Source: Patagioenas fasciata
Taxonomy: Eukaryota > Chordata > Aves > Columbiformes > Columbidae
Direction of reading: 5' to 3'
DNA length: 64,000 nucleotides
Assembly (NCBI RefSeq): GCF_037038585.1
Contig: NC_092526.1
Location: 36,965,501 to 37,029,500 of the forward strand
Position numbers and translations under genes: made by a program. This document shows, piece after piece, positions 1-14,039 of this stretch (its first letter is position 1; the number at the start of each line of letters is the position of its first letter). Under the pieces are notes generated by a model. It did no database searches and had not been told where the DNA came from. It saw only the letters and a program-made list of their open reading frames with translations.

Positions 1-3000
1 GGCAGGTTTAATGGACACCTGTCTGCCTGTATGGGGATGGGTGACCCCATTGCTCTAATCTGCCTCTCTGAGCAACTCTACGGGTTTCAACATTTTTGTG
101 TGGTTTTGTTTTGGTTTGGTTTTTTTCCATTAAGAATAAAATATTTGTGCTTATTTCTTTTGCTGTTATGAGCTCAGTTCTGCTGTGTGTGAGCATGTCT
201 CTATTCTCAGCACAGGCTCTATGTTTGTCCTTTGCTATGCCGTGTTTCTTCCTCGCTTGTGGGTGCTGGATATTAGTTCCACTGTCCCAAAGAGCGCTTG
301 GTTACTTGGGGGTTTTTTTGGTCCATTTATTGAACGAAGCTAGTCTTGATGGATCTTTTGGCAAGAAGTTCAAAGTAGAGAATGCCAAAACCAGGGAGTC
401 TAAGTGTCTAATTCTCACCTTTGTTGGGATGGAAAAAGCTACATCTGGGCAAAAGGAAGTGTTTTCAGAACCAAAAACTCCAACGCTCCCCTCACCCTTC
501 ACGTCCCCAGTTTTCTGGAAAACCCAGAGGTTCCTCATGAATTGCATTACAAGGGACAGCTTTATTTGTTGGGCCAGCATCTTTTACATCAGCCAAGCCA
601 GGTTTGCTAATAAAGGCCTTGCCTTCACAGGAAGGCGCAGACAGGGTGTATCTGCATAACTCTTTCTGCAGTTGCAGTTTATACCAGGCCCCTGAACTGG
701 TTTGAGACATGACTGTTCATTTGTTCTCCTAAGAAAACAAATCTTACATTATAATGCAGTTTTATCCCTCCCCCACAGGATTTGAATCCACCTGATGGTT
801 TTAAAAAAATTTAGCAGAGAGGAGGTAACAAAGATGCGGGGAATCTCAGAGGTTTCACAGAAGCTGGCGTCACAGGGAGCCCCTCCTAATGCTGGTCGGT
901 GTGTTTGCTTGGCATTTGGAGCATCCACGTGAGCGTGCAGCATCAAGGGGCAAGTACAGAAGAAAAATACAGCTGCTTTAGGTCCGCTACCATGAACCTA
1001 GGGCATTTGTGCGTGCATTGGCAGGGTTCCCCTCTCTTCTGTCACATGCCAAAGCAGTGTATTATCGGCAGAACTGTAGATCAGATCAGGGGGAATGTAA
1101 AAGAAGTTACAGAACAAGCCACAGGCCAACTGGTGGGAAGGTTTCAGGTTCCGAGACTGACCTGCTGTGTCAGTAGGCTGATAAATACCTGTGCTGTGTA
1201 AATCCAAATACTCCGTATGCCCAAGGTAGTGCTGTGGTAGTGACGTGTGAGCAAGAAGAAATTCAGCCAAATAGCATTGGCAAAAATATATATATCCACA
1301 CTTACTGCACAGTTGATGGTCATGTTAAAAGAAGGTACAAAACCGGCTGTATATTCAAGCAGAAACAGAGCTGATTATTTCTAGGTATGTTAATAGCTGC
1401 TGTATCAAATAAGTGAAACTTAGCAAACCTCAGTGTAAGTAAATGAATGAACAGTGCAGGGGTAAGATGATTTCAGACGAACTGCAGAGGGGAAATGAAA
1501 ACTGAGTTATGTAGAGGCTCTTTTTTCTAAATGACCTGGTCCCAGCTGAGGATGCTGACACCGGGTTTACCCTGATCGCACAAGTGGCTGGCCTGCTCTT
1601 TGCTCTGCTCTTGCCTGCCTTCTCAGGATATAAAACTGAGTGTAATCAACTGTAGGAATGGGAATACCATTATTAATTATGCTCAAATTATGTACTTAGT
1701 CCTAGCTGGCAGACTTCAAGGGCTGGCCCAGAGAGTGTGTTCAGTTCCCATCCCTGGCTAAAGAGCTGGTGAATTACTGAATCCTGCTAATAAGTCATTC
1801 CATGGGAGCTCCCATTCCCTTCTGTCGGGCTGCGCTTCAGAGTCTCAGCAGAGCACCACATATAGCAGAGAATAATCCTGTAAGGGCATGGGGGAAAGAA
1901 GAGTGAATTAGCTTGAGGTGTGTGGTGTTGTTCCTCAGCACTGTTGGTTTGGGTATGGGCAGGAGGAGTTGAAAGGATGCACTGGAAGGGTGTGAACTGG
2001 CCATGTGTTAAAGGATTCACAACTATAACTGTGTGTGAAATGTGTCTTTATGGCTGTTTATAGTTCCCTTGGAGCAAGTTCTCTGGAAAGAATGACATCT
2101 TGGCCCTTCTCAGCATTTGACAGTAGAGGTAAAATAACCTATATTCTGGTGAAATTCAACTGTGGAAATCCAAGCAAATAAAAAGCTAATTTCCAAAACT
2201 GTAGTTTTGTTGCAGCCATTTGACACTCAGCTATTATTTTTAGTCCTGATTTATTGATGGAATTTTGTTCTTATATATGCAAAGTGTGAGCTTGCACTTT
2301 GATATATATTTTTTTTCAGTGTTACATTTACAGGCTTAACTAGTATGAGTTTTATTGGGAAGGCAGAATTTAGCTATGTAACCTGCAGCATGCTTGTATG
2401 CCGTCTCCTACAAAGGATAATACAAGCATGCACAATGTTGTGAATGCACGTATAAGTACTATCACCTGGCTTGCTTCCACCAGTAATTTTTATTTTTCTT
2501 TTTCTTCATTGTTCCTCTTCTTGGAGAGGGTCACAGCTCTGTGTGTTCCGCCTCAGTGAGGTAAAGTGTGTTGTTTAATTCAGCTCCCCCTAGCAGTCTA
2601 AATATTGCATGTCTACGCTAATCCAGTCTTCACTGATTGAAAGAAAACTTTGGTGTCTGAAGGATGATACATCTCATCTCCCTCGGAGAGACACTCTGCA
2701 GCTGTGAGACATCACTAGGAGCACAGGACAGGTCACTCTCTGGAGTGGCCTGTGTCCCCAGACCAGGCTACAGCCTAGAGTGGGTGGGCTAAGTTAGTTG
2801 AGCTGGATTCTGCAAGACGGGAAAGAGAGGGTCATGCACTATATCTTCATATTGCACTAATGAAGATGGGAATGCTCTTAATTTAGGGCTTAGTCCTGAG
2901 CACCAGCTAATAGTCGAGCTTTCCATTGACTCAGAATGGTTGGTCCATCCCTTGCAGTCTGGTTTAAAAAAACTGAGTGGGAGTTGGGGACTGGTGAACC

Positions 3001-6000
3001 CATCCTTATTTCTGGAAGAGCTGATCTAGATTATAATTAAAGTGGGATTTGTACATTGCTGTCATAAATAATGCGGGATTTATATGTTGGTTAGATAATT
3101 ATAACTGGATAGGGTCAAATCCACATGGCTTCAACGGGGAAAATTTTCTGCCTTCAATCTGTGAAGGTTTTGTGGTGGTTATTTTTTAAAGCCTGTAAGA
3201 ACCTCACAAAAAAAGTAGGCAAGGTGAGTGAGGAGTCAGACTTTGCTTGGAGGTTTATGAGTTTTGATTACTTCTTTAGAAAGATAATTGCTTTGGCAGA
3301 AAGGTAATACTGGGAAAATCACAAAGTGTAATGCAAATTGCAACTCGGTGGGCAGGAGGGAGAAATGAGGTGGGTTGTTAGTGTGTCTTTCTCCTGAGTT
3401 TGAGTTTTCCCATGGTGGAGTGGATTGGAATAGATGTACAGAAACACAAGGGTGCAGGAAATTCTCACCATCTCTCTGGTTGTGTGGAGCAGTTAGAGCA
3501 ACATTATATGTCTGATCTAACACTCTGAAAATTTGTTGCTGTGCTCCTTCCTAGTCTGTTTATGGCTTTATCAAGCTGAAAGCCTTTTGAAGTCTGTGGG
3601 TCATTTTCTTTTTTTCATACTGTATGTTGTTTCTAAATGGATTAACTTCTAAGCTAATCTGTCACAGATTTAATTATGGTACACAATCACTAGAGAGTTG
3701 CTTTTTCCTGATACTGGACAAGGAACTTGATTGAATACGAAAAAAACGGTTATGTACTTAATTCTAGTTTGGTCTTCCACTGTCTCTGTTTCAGTGTGGA
3801 GCTACTCTAATCTTCTCTTGCTAAAAGGTTAAAGAAAAAGGTATCTGGATAAAAAGAACAGTTGTGTATCTTCCTTGATCATAAGAGTATGCAACCCCCT
3901 AAAGTGGCAGGGGTGGTGTTTTCCATACTTTGCAGAAGAGGAATTATATTGCAGTGTCTTGGATTCTTCCTCCATACTGTCATCACCACCACCTTAAGTC
4001 AAGGAGAAAGACTTGTTACAGCTTTTTAACCTCATCTTCATTTCCTCCTTTCCTCCTGAAGTCTTAACACTTGGAGATGAACCTCTTGATGTTGACGCTC
4101 CTGCTCTGCTCACAAACATGTTGCTGAGTGAGGTTCATCTGTGCCCAGCAGCACTTTCTTGCTGCTATTTTTTCTTTGCTTGTTTCCAAGGCTATTTTGT
4201 TATATTTTCTGTGATGAAAGGTTTGGGATTATTCCTTCCCTCACTTTGCTAACACTAAACCTACAGCTACACTTTTCCCTCTGCAGCTTGCTCTGTAACA
4301 TCCTTTAGGTAGGGATGAGCTTGGGTAATAGGAAGTATCCAGTATTCTCCTTACTTTAGGCTCAGGGTTTGCCAGACCTTTGTACAGATGTTACACGGAT
4401 AATATTCTGTGTGAGCATTAGGACAGGCGAGAGATACTTGGTGGAGGTTGTTCTGCTTTTTCCCCCCCATCCTGTGGAAGGTGCTTTTTGTAGCTATAGC
4501 CAAGCAAATGTTTTCTCTGAAAACTTGAAATGGTCCCATCCCCCACCCCAACTATTTGGTGAGTTGTATTACTGATTTCTGAGGTGGTCCAGCTGCGTCC
4601 GGCGGTTGTGCTGGGAGGGATGCTCAAGAGTTTAAAGCCAGGAATCAGTACTGCCTTTGCTTCTGGTAAACATGATGGCAAGTTTATGTACCTGAATATC
4701 CAGGTGCAGGATTTCCAAGGGCATTAGGCCACAAGAGATATTCCTTCCTCCTCTTCTTTCTCTCTCACTCGTGCTCTTTTTTTTTCTCCATCTTAAAAAA
4801 GCAAAGTAGCATAAGTGGTCTATGCCACAGAAATGTTTGTCACACTACATCACTTTGAACTGCATAACATCAAAGAAAATCAGTGCTTTGATAACTTGAT
4901 TTGAAAGGATTGTAGAAATAGCCATCATTATGAATCACAACAGATAGGAATGGAAAGGATGGTGATTTTCAAACAGCAAAGCTTGTAAGGTAAGGGAAAA
5001 TGCAAGGTAGGTGCCAGTGCCACGTTCTCATCTGAAATACTCCAATCTCAAAACTGTTCTGTAGCTTTGCAGAGTATGATTTTCATGAGAATATGAAGAG
5101 GAATGAGAAATACTCTGTGTAAAAGTGTGTTTCTGAGAAGTGAGAAAACAAACATGGGCTCAGAGAAGGGCTGGAATAAGGGAGGAAGCAACGCGTGCTG
5201 CTTGTGTAGAAACTTCTTCCAGTTTTTCCTTCATATAAAACCACCCTTCCTGAAGGGAAGGGCATCCAGGATTGCTTGCTGAGACCCTCCTCACCCTACA
5301 GACCTTCAGCTCTTCCGACTTACGTGCTCTGTCGTTCCTCTCCTGGGGAAACTCCCTGTGAACCAAAATGAGTTTCTGGCTCTAGGAGGCTGCAAGAAAT
5401 TAGACCTTGAGATGGTGACTTCTCAACTGCAAACGTTTTAGCTGAGGATGGTGGCAATTTGAAGTGGAGTTTAGCTTATTCTTGGCTTCAGTCTAACGGA
5501 GAGAAGTTGGGGCACTAAGACAAACCAGCAGCCTGTGGGGTGGCAGGGAGTTGAATTGACTTTAGCCTTACAAAAGGCATACATACATCCCTTCTGCCCT
5601 AAAAATACTGCTTTGCAAAAAGTTCTGCTAATATTTACCATACAACAATTATTTCTACAATGATAATAGTTTACAGCCTTAATGTTTGGCTTTTCTGTTT
5701 GGTTATTAGCTGAGATCACATTTTTGCATTATGCATGTTGAGTTGTATCACTTGAGATATATGTTTATACTTATGCTCTGATCTTATGAATGGTAAAGCA
5801 GGAGACATTAACATAAGTGTCTCTTTAATTAAATGACCTGTTTATATATTTGCCTTTTTCAAGAAACTGCATGTCCTCACTTCAAAAAAGAGGGAAGGGG
5901 AGAGTGAGATGGGGATGGGATGTGTCGCACACTGATTCACTTGACAGTGTGTATTGCAGAGAACCAATGTCCAGGTGGCTCAGGAGGGTGGAAGAGGAAG

Positions 6001-7205
6001 AAGTGAACTGATTATGTTGGTCAGGTTATTATAATTATTTTGATTAGAGCAGAGGGGACAGGGTAGCATCAGCTCATGGAGGGCAGGGGGAGGAGAACGA
6101 GAAGCTTAATTTGTGCCTAGAGCTGTCGAGATGCAATCTCTCCTCAAATCAGGGAAAAAGGTGCCTTCAGTGGGAATGACATAATGACACTGAATAAAAT
6201 CAGTTATACTGACAAAAGCAGTCAGTCAGTTGACTTCTGCCTGTTTAAGCAATACTTTTGCTGTAAAAGTGATGTACAAGGATTCTGCTAATCCGCATTA
6301 CTAACCAGCCCCAGCAGAGACTGTCTGAGCATCCAGCACATGCTGGAGTGGGGCTCTGGTGCTAATTGTGTCTGTAGCTGTAAATGTCAGATGGGGACAC
6401 TAACTTTGAAGGAAATGAAGAAATAACATCATGTGTGCTGTGTCAAACAAGTGTTAGTAACAACCACAGACATCTCGTTATATCTTATCCAAACATTTTT
6501 AGCCTTGCTTCCTGAGCAGGTTGTTTAATGTGACTGTGCTGTCCGTCTTCAACCCTCCACTCTAGTATTAATTGAACCTGTTGGCTCATTTAAGCCACAG
6601 CTGAGAGAAAGACAGAGGTGTCAAATACGTTGAGTTTATATGTGTTTTGTGAGAACAGGTTGTCAGGTGAAGGAGTTTTGCGTTAGTTCTTTCCAAGTAA
6701 AGCAGCAGCTTTTGAACATGTAGTTTTATCCCAGCGACTCCACACAGGAGGGCGCAGGAAGAGGCAAGCGATCCAGCTGTGAAAAGAATGAGTGGGCTGT
6801 GCTAATTCTGTGGCTGAATCCTGCCTGCCAAGCCATCATCCCTCCTGGCTGCCCGGAGCGAGCGCACAGTGCTTCTGTGGTCTGGTGTTTTCTGTCTAAG
6901 CTTCAAGTCATGGGTTTCAGATGACTGTGGCTTTTAGATGCCCAGTGTCTCAAAGCTGGTCTTCTGCCTTTGTTTCTTGAGAAGTTCTTGGTATCCTTTG
7001 TCAGAGGTGCCCAAGTTAGTGTATGCTTGTTCAGCGCTAGTCCAGGAATACAGATATTTTTTCGTCTGTTTTTAGGTTATGAGAAATAAACAAAATTTAA
7101 AAACTGTTTCAGATGGGGGGAATAATTACTTTTCTTACTGCCTCCTGAATGTGTACCTCTGGCGTGGTGTACAAACCCAGACCTTTTCCCCTCTCTCTTC
7201 TCCAG
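1..7205 (+). other. PLEKHM3: 3' part of an upstream PLEKHM3 intron
   Basis: No exon passing the family test was found here. The last 25 bases form a pyrimidine-rich acceptor tract. The longest open frame (96-659, 187 codons) starts with hydrophobic, low-information sequence and resembles no known protein; an ORF of this size is expected by chance in a window this large. No interspersed repeat was recognised. A short AT-alternating run sits near 1286-1294. The exon upstream of 7206, which should supply the first base of the split glycine codon and the first CxxC partner, lies outside the window. Confidence 0.75.
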
Positions 7206-7351
7206 GCTGTCAGCGCTCCATAGGCTTGTCCAATGGGAAAGCCAAGGTGTGCAGCTACAGCGGGTGGTATTACTGCAGCACCTGCCACGTGGATGACAGC
7301 TTCCTCATCCCTGCACGGCTGGTTCACAACTGGGACACTTCCAAGTACAAG
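7206..7351 (+). CDS. PLEKHM3: PLEKHM3 coding exon A (start of RH domain, first zinc-binding cysteines)
   Basis: A 146-nt internal exon. It is preceded by a strong polypyrimidine tract and AG at 7204-7205 and followed by GTAATC at 7352. It begins with the last two bases of a split glycine codon and ends in phase 0 after AAG. It encodes fragment residues 1-49, including [15 protein letters not shown] and YYCSTCH. Cysteines at residues 2, 16, 24 and 27 and His28 match the zinc-ligand pattern that opens the RH domain; the partner cysteine of residue 2 should be in the upstream exon. The aromatic-rich WYYC and the [12 protein letters not shown] motif are typical of the PLEKHM/Rubicon family. An open frame runs across both splice sites (7079-7438), but the family similarity stops exactly at the predicted boundaries, so the flanks are intron. 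No start codon is needed here. Confidence 0.92.
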
Positions 7352-10300
7352 GTAATCTCCCTGCAGCTTGACTTGCTAGCAAGTAAATGGGATTGCTCTT
7401 GGGACAGAACCACAGATACTGCAACAGTTGAAGGTTAAAGGCATTGACTGCTAATACTGTCATCTTTGTCCCTCTCGCCAAAATGAGCCACGCTTTCTCA
7501 ACAAGATTATTTCCTTTGCCAGATCTAGGGCGTTCCAGCCATGCTTCTCTTTCTTGGTGGCATCTTTTCCATTGTTGCATATGTGGTTGTTCAAGAGACA
7601 TGGAGGGACAGAATACTGAAACTTCTCCTTTAGTCCTAATATTTGCAGTTACTGGGCCTCTGAGGAGTACCTGCTTCATGAGCACTAGGGACTGTGGATT
7701 GGTACTGCTTGGTGATAGATGCTAAGTAGTGGAAATGCCCACTGACAAACTGGCATACCCAGTTGTGGTGTTTGCAAGGCCCAGTATGTCCCGTCCTTTG
7801 GCACAAATGCTTTGAGGACACTACAAGGACGTTGCCACAGCACTTGTTTGGACCAGACAGCCAAAATTAACATAAAAAGAAAATGCCACAGCTGTTCATT
7901 TGCCACACAAGCAGCTTTTCTAAAACTTCAGTAGTCTGCTATTTTCTGCCGCCTCAGTGGCTCTTTGCTGGAGAGGGGCAACTGATTGCATGCCTCAAAA
8001 CATTATGCCAGCAAACACGTAGCGGTGTTATTTTGCCATCTCGAGGAGCATATGCTGAAACAATAAACTCATAAGGGATCCAGACCGTGCTAGAGCTTTA
8101 GACCTAGCAACCACTGTTAGGAGAGACTGTTTGATGTTTTGTGTCTGCAAATATTATTATTATGGGTTATTTGAAAAGGAAAAAAATAACCAGTAAATGC
8201 CCTATTACAGGAAAAGCAGCTCTCTTGAAGAAGAAAATTTGTCAGCCAGGGAGATTATTAAAAGGTAGCTGGAGCCTGCCATCAGGAAAATGATAGTCTT
8301 GCACCATAAAATGCAAGATTCTTCAGAGTTACAAAGCTCCTACGTGTGGAGACAAAACCCCCTCCCTTTCCTAGAAGCTAGGAATAAATATTTAAGGGAT
8401 CTTTCTTTGGATGCTTTTGCTAAGGACTAAACTTCCTAGCCCATGGGTAGCACTGGTGTGGGGCAAGTGGGTGGTAAGTCAAAGACCTCATACTAAGCTG
8501 TCAGTAATACTGCCAAGGAAATAAACTGTTTTCTAAACTTGCAGAGTGAAAACTATGCTCTGTGCTCTGTTTTGTGTGGTCTTGGTGTGGACAGCTGTGG
8601 CCCAAAAGGAAATGGGATTTTTAAGCTTAAGCATTCATTGAAAACTTAATCTACTGTAATCTCACTCTAATAGTGAGAAATTATCAATTTACACTTCTTT
8701 TGTAGACAGTCAGAACATCTGTGAGGTGGCTTGGGAGCACAAGCAAATTCTGTGCAGATACTGAACCAGTCTCTGTGCCAAAGTGCTTGGAGAGGTGGAT
8801 TTAAGAAAGGAACGTCATCCCTTAGGTGGGAAAACGCTACAGCATCTGCAACTATTAGAGCAGAAACTAAGGCAGGGAGGGAGGGTGAAGAGAACATCAT
8901 GTGGCACAGCGTCAGTGTGACAGCTGAGCTGAGATCGTGCGTTGGATCTTCTCAGCTCCATCGCATCCCTGTGCAGAATTAAGATAACAAGTAGTTCTTG
9001 TTACTTTTGTGAAATCTTTGGGGTTTCCCCCTTTCTGCTCAATTCTGCATTCACACGCTTTTATTTCTGTCCCTGCTATACCTCCATGGGAACTGAGGAG
9101 TGCTTTTCTGAGTTAGAGCACTTACTGCCTGCAATTTACATCCTCACTCCTTTCTCCATTCAGAGATAAGGTCTGATGTCTATTTCTTCTGTATGGTCTA
9201 AAAGGCAACTTAGTGCTGGCTGCTACATTTAATAGTGATAATGGAACTGTATGATTCTTTAGTAGTGTATTGATTAAATGTGCTGATTTGGCAAAGTCAG
9301 GTATCTTGTCCCACTTCCTTGCGGTGATCTTGGGAGTAATAATTTTCTTTGGACATCTGAGCACCAGCTGTAAAGTAAACCATTGCATTAATTAAGTTTT
9401 GCAAATGGAAAGGTTCTTGTCTGCTTTTGGCAAGCCAGGTTATGAAAAAACAGCAGTGGTAGAAATCTGTATCGTTGTGTCTTCTCATACCCAGGATCTT
9501 GAAAAATAATGACGCACTTAACACCTGAAAGCACAGGGGTAGGAAAAGAAAAATTCCCTTGACTGCAATAAGAGCTCTTTGAAAGGACTTGGCAGTCAGG
9601 CATGTTGCTTCTGTCACAACCAAAGGAGCAGTTCAGTCCCCAGGTTCGCTTTTTTTCCCTGTCTCCCTACTGTTTTCACATTTGTGTTTTTTACGTGTTT
9701 GTGTGAAGGGAAAAGAGGTAATCTTGTGAATATTCTTTCTCCCTTTGACTTAGACCAACTTCTTTCCGTGTTTGTATGCAAAACGCAGTAAGTATTGCAG
9801 TTTGATTCAGGTGGCTTCCAGACAAACACGGTGAGAAATGAACTCCCTGCGCCAGAAGGCGTCAAGGGAGGCTGACTTCTGGGAAATTGAATGCTGAACT
9901 GTAAGTTTGCAGCCTCTAGAAAAGAAAGGCCTGGAAATGTTAGTATCTGTCTTTGTATGACATTTAAAGCTAAAACCCTGTTGCATTTTGCATCTTCTCT
10001 CTCTTTCTGGCTTTTTTAATCTGCCCAGTAGAACTAGGGAAGTGTGAGTATGCTAGTACACGTACTGGAATATTGGCTGGTAGTACCCTGAACTATTACG
10101 ACTGCCAAACCCTTGCCATTATAAGACAGCATTTCAGCTTCTTGTAGCTTTGCTATGGTTGGCAACGGAAGTTAATGTTTTATATGACCTGTGTGGCTGT
10201 GTCAGGCATGCAGAGTGAACCAACATCTGCCCGCTGGATAAAGCTGCTTTTCCTGCAGCCAACACTCTGCAGGTATGTTGTATTGGCAAGTAGTGAGCAA

Positions 10301-12354
10301 GGTTTTGCTTTGCTCCTCTCTCCTCAAAGGCTGCACTCAGACCTTGCAGTGCTGGAGCTACACAATAATACTTTGTCATTATAGTGCACATGTATTGCAG
10401 AGTCACTCAGGTGACCTCAATTCTGGTATTTTTTTGTTTCTGTACTCTTAGTGTTGGAGCCTCAGGAGGGTGGCCCCGCACAGGGCACAAGCGTGCACGA
10501 GCAGGGCTGGAGGGCTTGGGCAGTAAATCAAGACAGCAGGACAGGTGGATGAGGAGCCTGTTGCTTCCACAGGGGGTTAAAGCAAGAAAATAAGACTACA
10601 GAGAACACTGGGCACCAGAGGTGCTCATCTCTGTACCAGGCATTCATGTGCCTCTGAGGGAATCGCTGCATATGTGGCTTAGTTTGCCCATCAGTGAAAG
10701 AGAAATAATATTTACTATAGAAACAGCAGTTTTAAGGGGATTGCTGAGCTATTACAGTCAAATAGTTTAATGATGGGAAAAGCGGGTTGCTGAACTGCAG
10801 TCTCTTTTGTGCACTGCAGTTGGCATATCTACTAAAACATCAACATTGCTGCTGTTAGAAAATTTGGCATATTTGGGGTTTGTAGAGTTTTGTGCTACAA
10901 AATCCAGGTTGCCTGTGCTGCCTCTTACATAGCATGTTACCTGTGGTTCCATTCAGCTGGCACAATTCCTTGTAAATGCACTATTATATAAAAAACAAAG
11001 GGGGAAAAAAAAGGAAATAAAAGAAAAATAAATGAGTAGGATGTTTGATACCAATAGGTGAGAAATTTAATACAGCTTCACGGCCTGGGAAACCTATGGA
11101 GTTATAGACTGCTGTATTTAAAATTACACATTGTACTATCTGTGTAGTTATAAGTGGGAAGGCTGGCTTGGCATTATTTCTTATATTTTTTATTATGCAT
11201 TGCAAAAGGGTTACATTTGGGGTTAGTTGTCCCTGCAAGTAGCTAGTGACTCCTGTAGCTAGTATCTTGTGCTGGTTTTGGAAGTGGTGCAATTTATGAG
11301 GACGTTTATTGCTTTTACCGACTTCCTACCTTAGGGTACCAGAAGAGAAATAAGATCCTAAATCTCCAGAGGCTATGGTGTGCGCTTTCTCCTTTTGTCA
11401 GCCTAGCTCATCCCTGCCTCAGCTCAGTGTAAACACTAATGTAAAGGACCAGGAGGACTAATTGAATCATGGAAGAAATAGTATTTCTATAGCACAGTTT
11501 CAAGTGATTTGCAGCTCATTTCAGATAATCCCTTCTTCTCTTTTCCAGCTGTGATAAAATGCAGAAATACGGAATGAGAGGGAATTTGGCCTTCTCACCT
11601 CAGAAACAGGATTATTTTTTCTAGTGGGAACAAAAGTCCCATTAATTTATCAAGATTACAGTAGCTCTTTGCAGGTAGAGATAGAACAGAGCACTATCAT
11701 GAAAAAGGCATAAGAAAAATTTCTTGCAGATGAAACACTGAGAGTAAATAATACCAGTAAAAGTCAGTGTTCTTTATCTGTACTTTAAAAAATACACAAC
11801 GACCTGATAGATGTGCTTCTGATTGTTTTCTTTTTACATGATTTTAACCATACTGGCTGAGCACGTCACAAACAGAAGTAGGATTTTACACTGGAGTTCT
11901 ATACACCGGGATAATACAGTGCGATTGGATTTGCAGTGTGTATGTTTCCTTTTCTTACGTTGTGCTTTGGCACTAACCTGATCACTTCTTGCCAAAAGGG
12001 TAATAGTGAACAAACAGCAAAATATTAACAGAGAAGAAACATGGTTATCAGTTTTTAGACTTGAAAAATATCTAGTAACCTATGTTACTCTGCAGTGAAA
12101 AGACATGTAGCTGCAAATATCGCTGTACTTTGAGTAGGTGAGCAATTATCTCATACAGTCAATTTGATGGGCTTGATGAAGTCTGGCTTGGCTATGAGCA
12201 GAAGCAGTTGGATTTCTCTCAGCTCTGTCTTCATCTGTAATTGGTAACAGAGTAAGATTTCAGATGCAGCAAATAACTGACAGATCACGAAAGGGAAGAA
12301 GTTTAAAAGAAGTTGGGAGGAAAGCCTAGCTAAACTGATCGCTGTATTTTTCAG
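7352..12354 (+). other. PLEKHM3: PLEKHM3 intron between exons A and B (5,003 nt)
   Basis: The intron starts GTAATC and ends TTTTTCAG. It is AT-rich and CpG-poor, with a purine-rich run of A and G around 10987-11034 and a short ATT run near 8152-8164. ORFs on both strands are short and resemble nothing. No repeat family could be assigned. Confidence 0.85.
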
Positions 12355-12548
12355 GTGTCAAAGCAAGCCAAAGAGTTCCTGGAATATGTTTATGAGGAGC
12401 CATTGATTGATATCCAGCAGGAAAATCCCATGTTGTACAGCCATGTGGAACCGCTGGCAACTGTTGTCCGCCTGAGACAGCAGCTAAAATCTCTCCGAGC
12501 CTATTTGTTCAGCTGCAGAGCAGCAGTGGCTGAAGATCTGCGTAGAAG
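12355..12548 (+). CDS. PLEKHM3: PLEKHM3 coding exon B (helical middle of RH domain)
   Basis: A 194-nt internal exon between TTTTTCAG (ending 12354) and GTAAGA (from 12549). It enters in phase 0 and leaves with two bases (AG) of a split arginine codon. It encodes fragment residues 50-113, from [20 protein letters not shown] to [12 protein letters not shown] plus the split R. There are no cysteine pairs. The segment is rich in charged and leucine residues, including [13 protein letters not shown], consistent with the helical part of the RH domain between its zinc sites. The first codon GTG is an internal valine, not a start. It follows exon A after a 5.0-kb intron. The next exon that continues the frame is the 64-nt exon at 23842, not the one at 40403: a direct join to 40403 would shift the frame and reach a stop after about 13 codons. 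Confidence 0.92.
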
Positions 12549-14039
12549 GTAAGAAACACAGACAACAGCACAAGGATGTAGTTTCATTGTCATGTTGCTT
12601 TTCTCCTTTATTGTTTTGTTTTGTTTCATAATCTAGTCTGAAAGTGTTACCTGCATAGAAAAATGTTGTGCTTGTATCTGACTTCCCTGGGAAGCTGGGT
12701 TATCTACTGCCAAAGAAAATGATTTTATAGAGTCTGAACATCTGCAGTTGTTCTTGACAGCTGTTAGCCCAGGGGTCACACATTGTGCTGAGCATCTTTT
12801 ACTCCTCCTCAGGCTTCCTGGCTGTGCGTGAGTATTTTCAGTCAGGTGTGATAACCCATCCACCTGCCGTGGCCTTGCAGTGTGGCAGCCACTGTTGGGA
12901 CCTTGGAACCACCTCTCAGTACAGCAAAACATGAGAGAGACCAGAGTCACTCACCTGCCCTGTGCTTCTGCCCTCTTCTGTGATGTGATCTCACTGAGGG
13001 CAGAGGCCACCTGTGGTCCCCTGGCACGTCACCCGGCGTATGAGTTACATGACACCAGAGCAGCTGTATTCTTGCTCAGTCACTATCTTTTCCATCCATG
13101 ACGTGGCTGTGCTCAGTGGCTTGTTTATTGGAAAACACATGGCCACAGCACAGCAGAAGGTGTTTCACATTGAGTCTGTGGTGGAAACTTTATAAAAAGT
13201 GAACTTCATTTTAGAAATGAGGTATCTTAGTCCTTTCAGCTGCTGTTGCATTTCTCTGAGCTAAAAATGAACAATCTTAAAACCATCAAGCCACAGTTGT
13301 GACCTTAAAAAAGCCAAGTTACTTTTGTCATGGATCTCCAAAAGAGATGGGGCGATGTCGCTGCCCATGCCACATTGCGAATTGAGTGGCTCCATGCACA
13401 TGCAGCTGACCTGATGGTTAATGCATCTGTAAACATTTTGATACCCTAAGCTTGTAAGACAAGACTGCCAATAGGAAAGCCGCCGCCGCTTTGAAATTCT
13501 GGGCTGCCAAAGGGCAGGAAAGCAGAGAACATCAGTGACTCTGTTTTGAGCATCGTGCTTTAGAGATGAGGGACCTGAGTTTGCTGGGAGGGAGAGGAGG
13601 CTGCAGAGTCTTCATCCCAGGTAAGGAGCGAGGCGGTCTGCTATGCAGTATATAACCTATGTCACTGCTTGATGAACTACCTAGAACAACTAAGAGAAGG
13701 ACATAGCGACAGGTTCCTGGAGAGCGCTACTGAGCTTTTGTGTCAGACTCACTGTGTGTTAACATGTGCTTGTGTCTTGCTGCTCAATTCCTATTATTTG
13801 ATAGGGCAGCTCACAGCGTTTTAAAAATTAGGATGATTTTTCTTTTGTTCTAGAGGATGGTTTTATCTTGCAGAGCTGTTTTGCTATTCAGCTATAATAA
13901 CTTTCCTATGCCTTCGTATTCAACTGCAATAAAACTGAAAGGAGAATAGGATTTGTGAAGGCTGCTGTTCATAAAAAGTGGCAGAAAAGAAATTATGCTT
14001 TCTGATTAATGCTGAAGAAAAGAATGCCCTGATTAAAAT

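Noticed and set aside
96..659. 187-codon ORF on the + strand, the longest in the window
   Set aside because: Hydrophobic, low-information N-terminus, no recognisable domain, no splice or promoter context. One or two ORFs this long are expected by chance in 64 kb over six frames.
7079..7438. ORF running through exon A in the correct frame, starting ATG at 7079
   Set aside because: Only 7206-7351 matches the family. The extensions lie beyond clear acceptor and donor sites and are intron.
12355..12357. GTG at the start of exon B as an alternative start codon
   Set aside because: It is an internal valine directly after a splice acceptor and continues exon A in phase.
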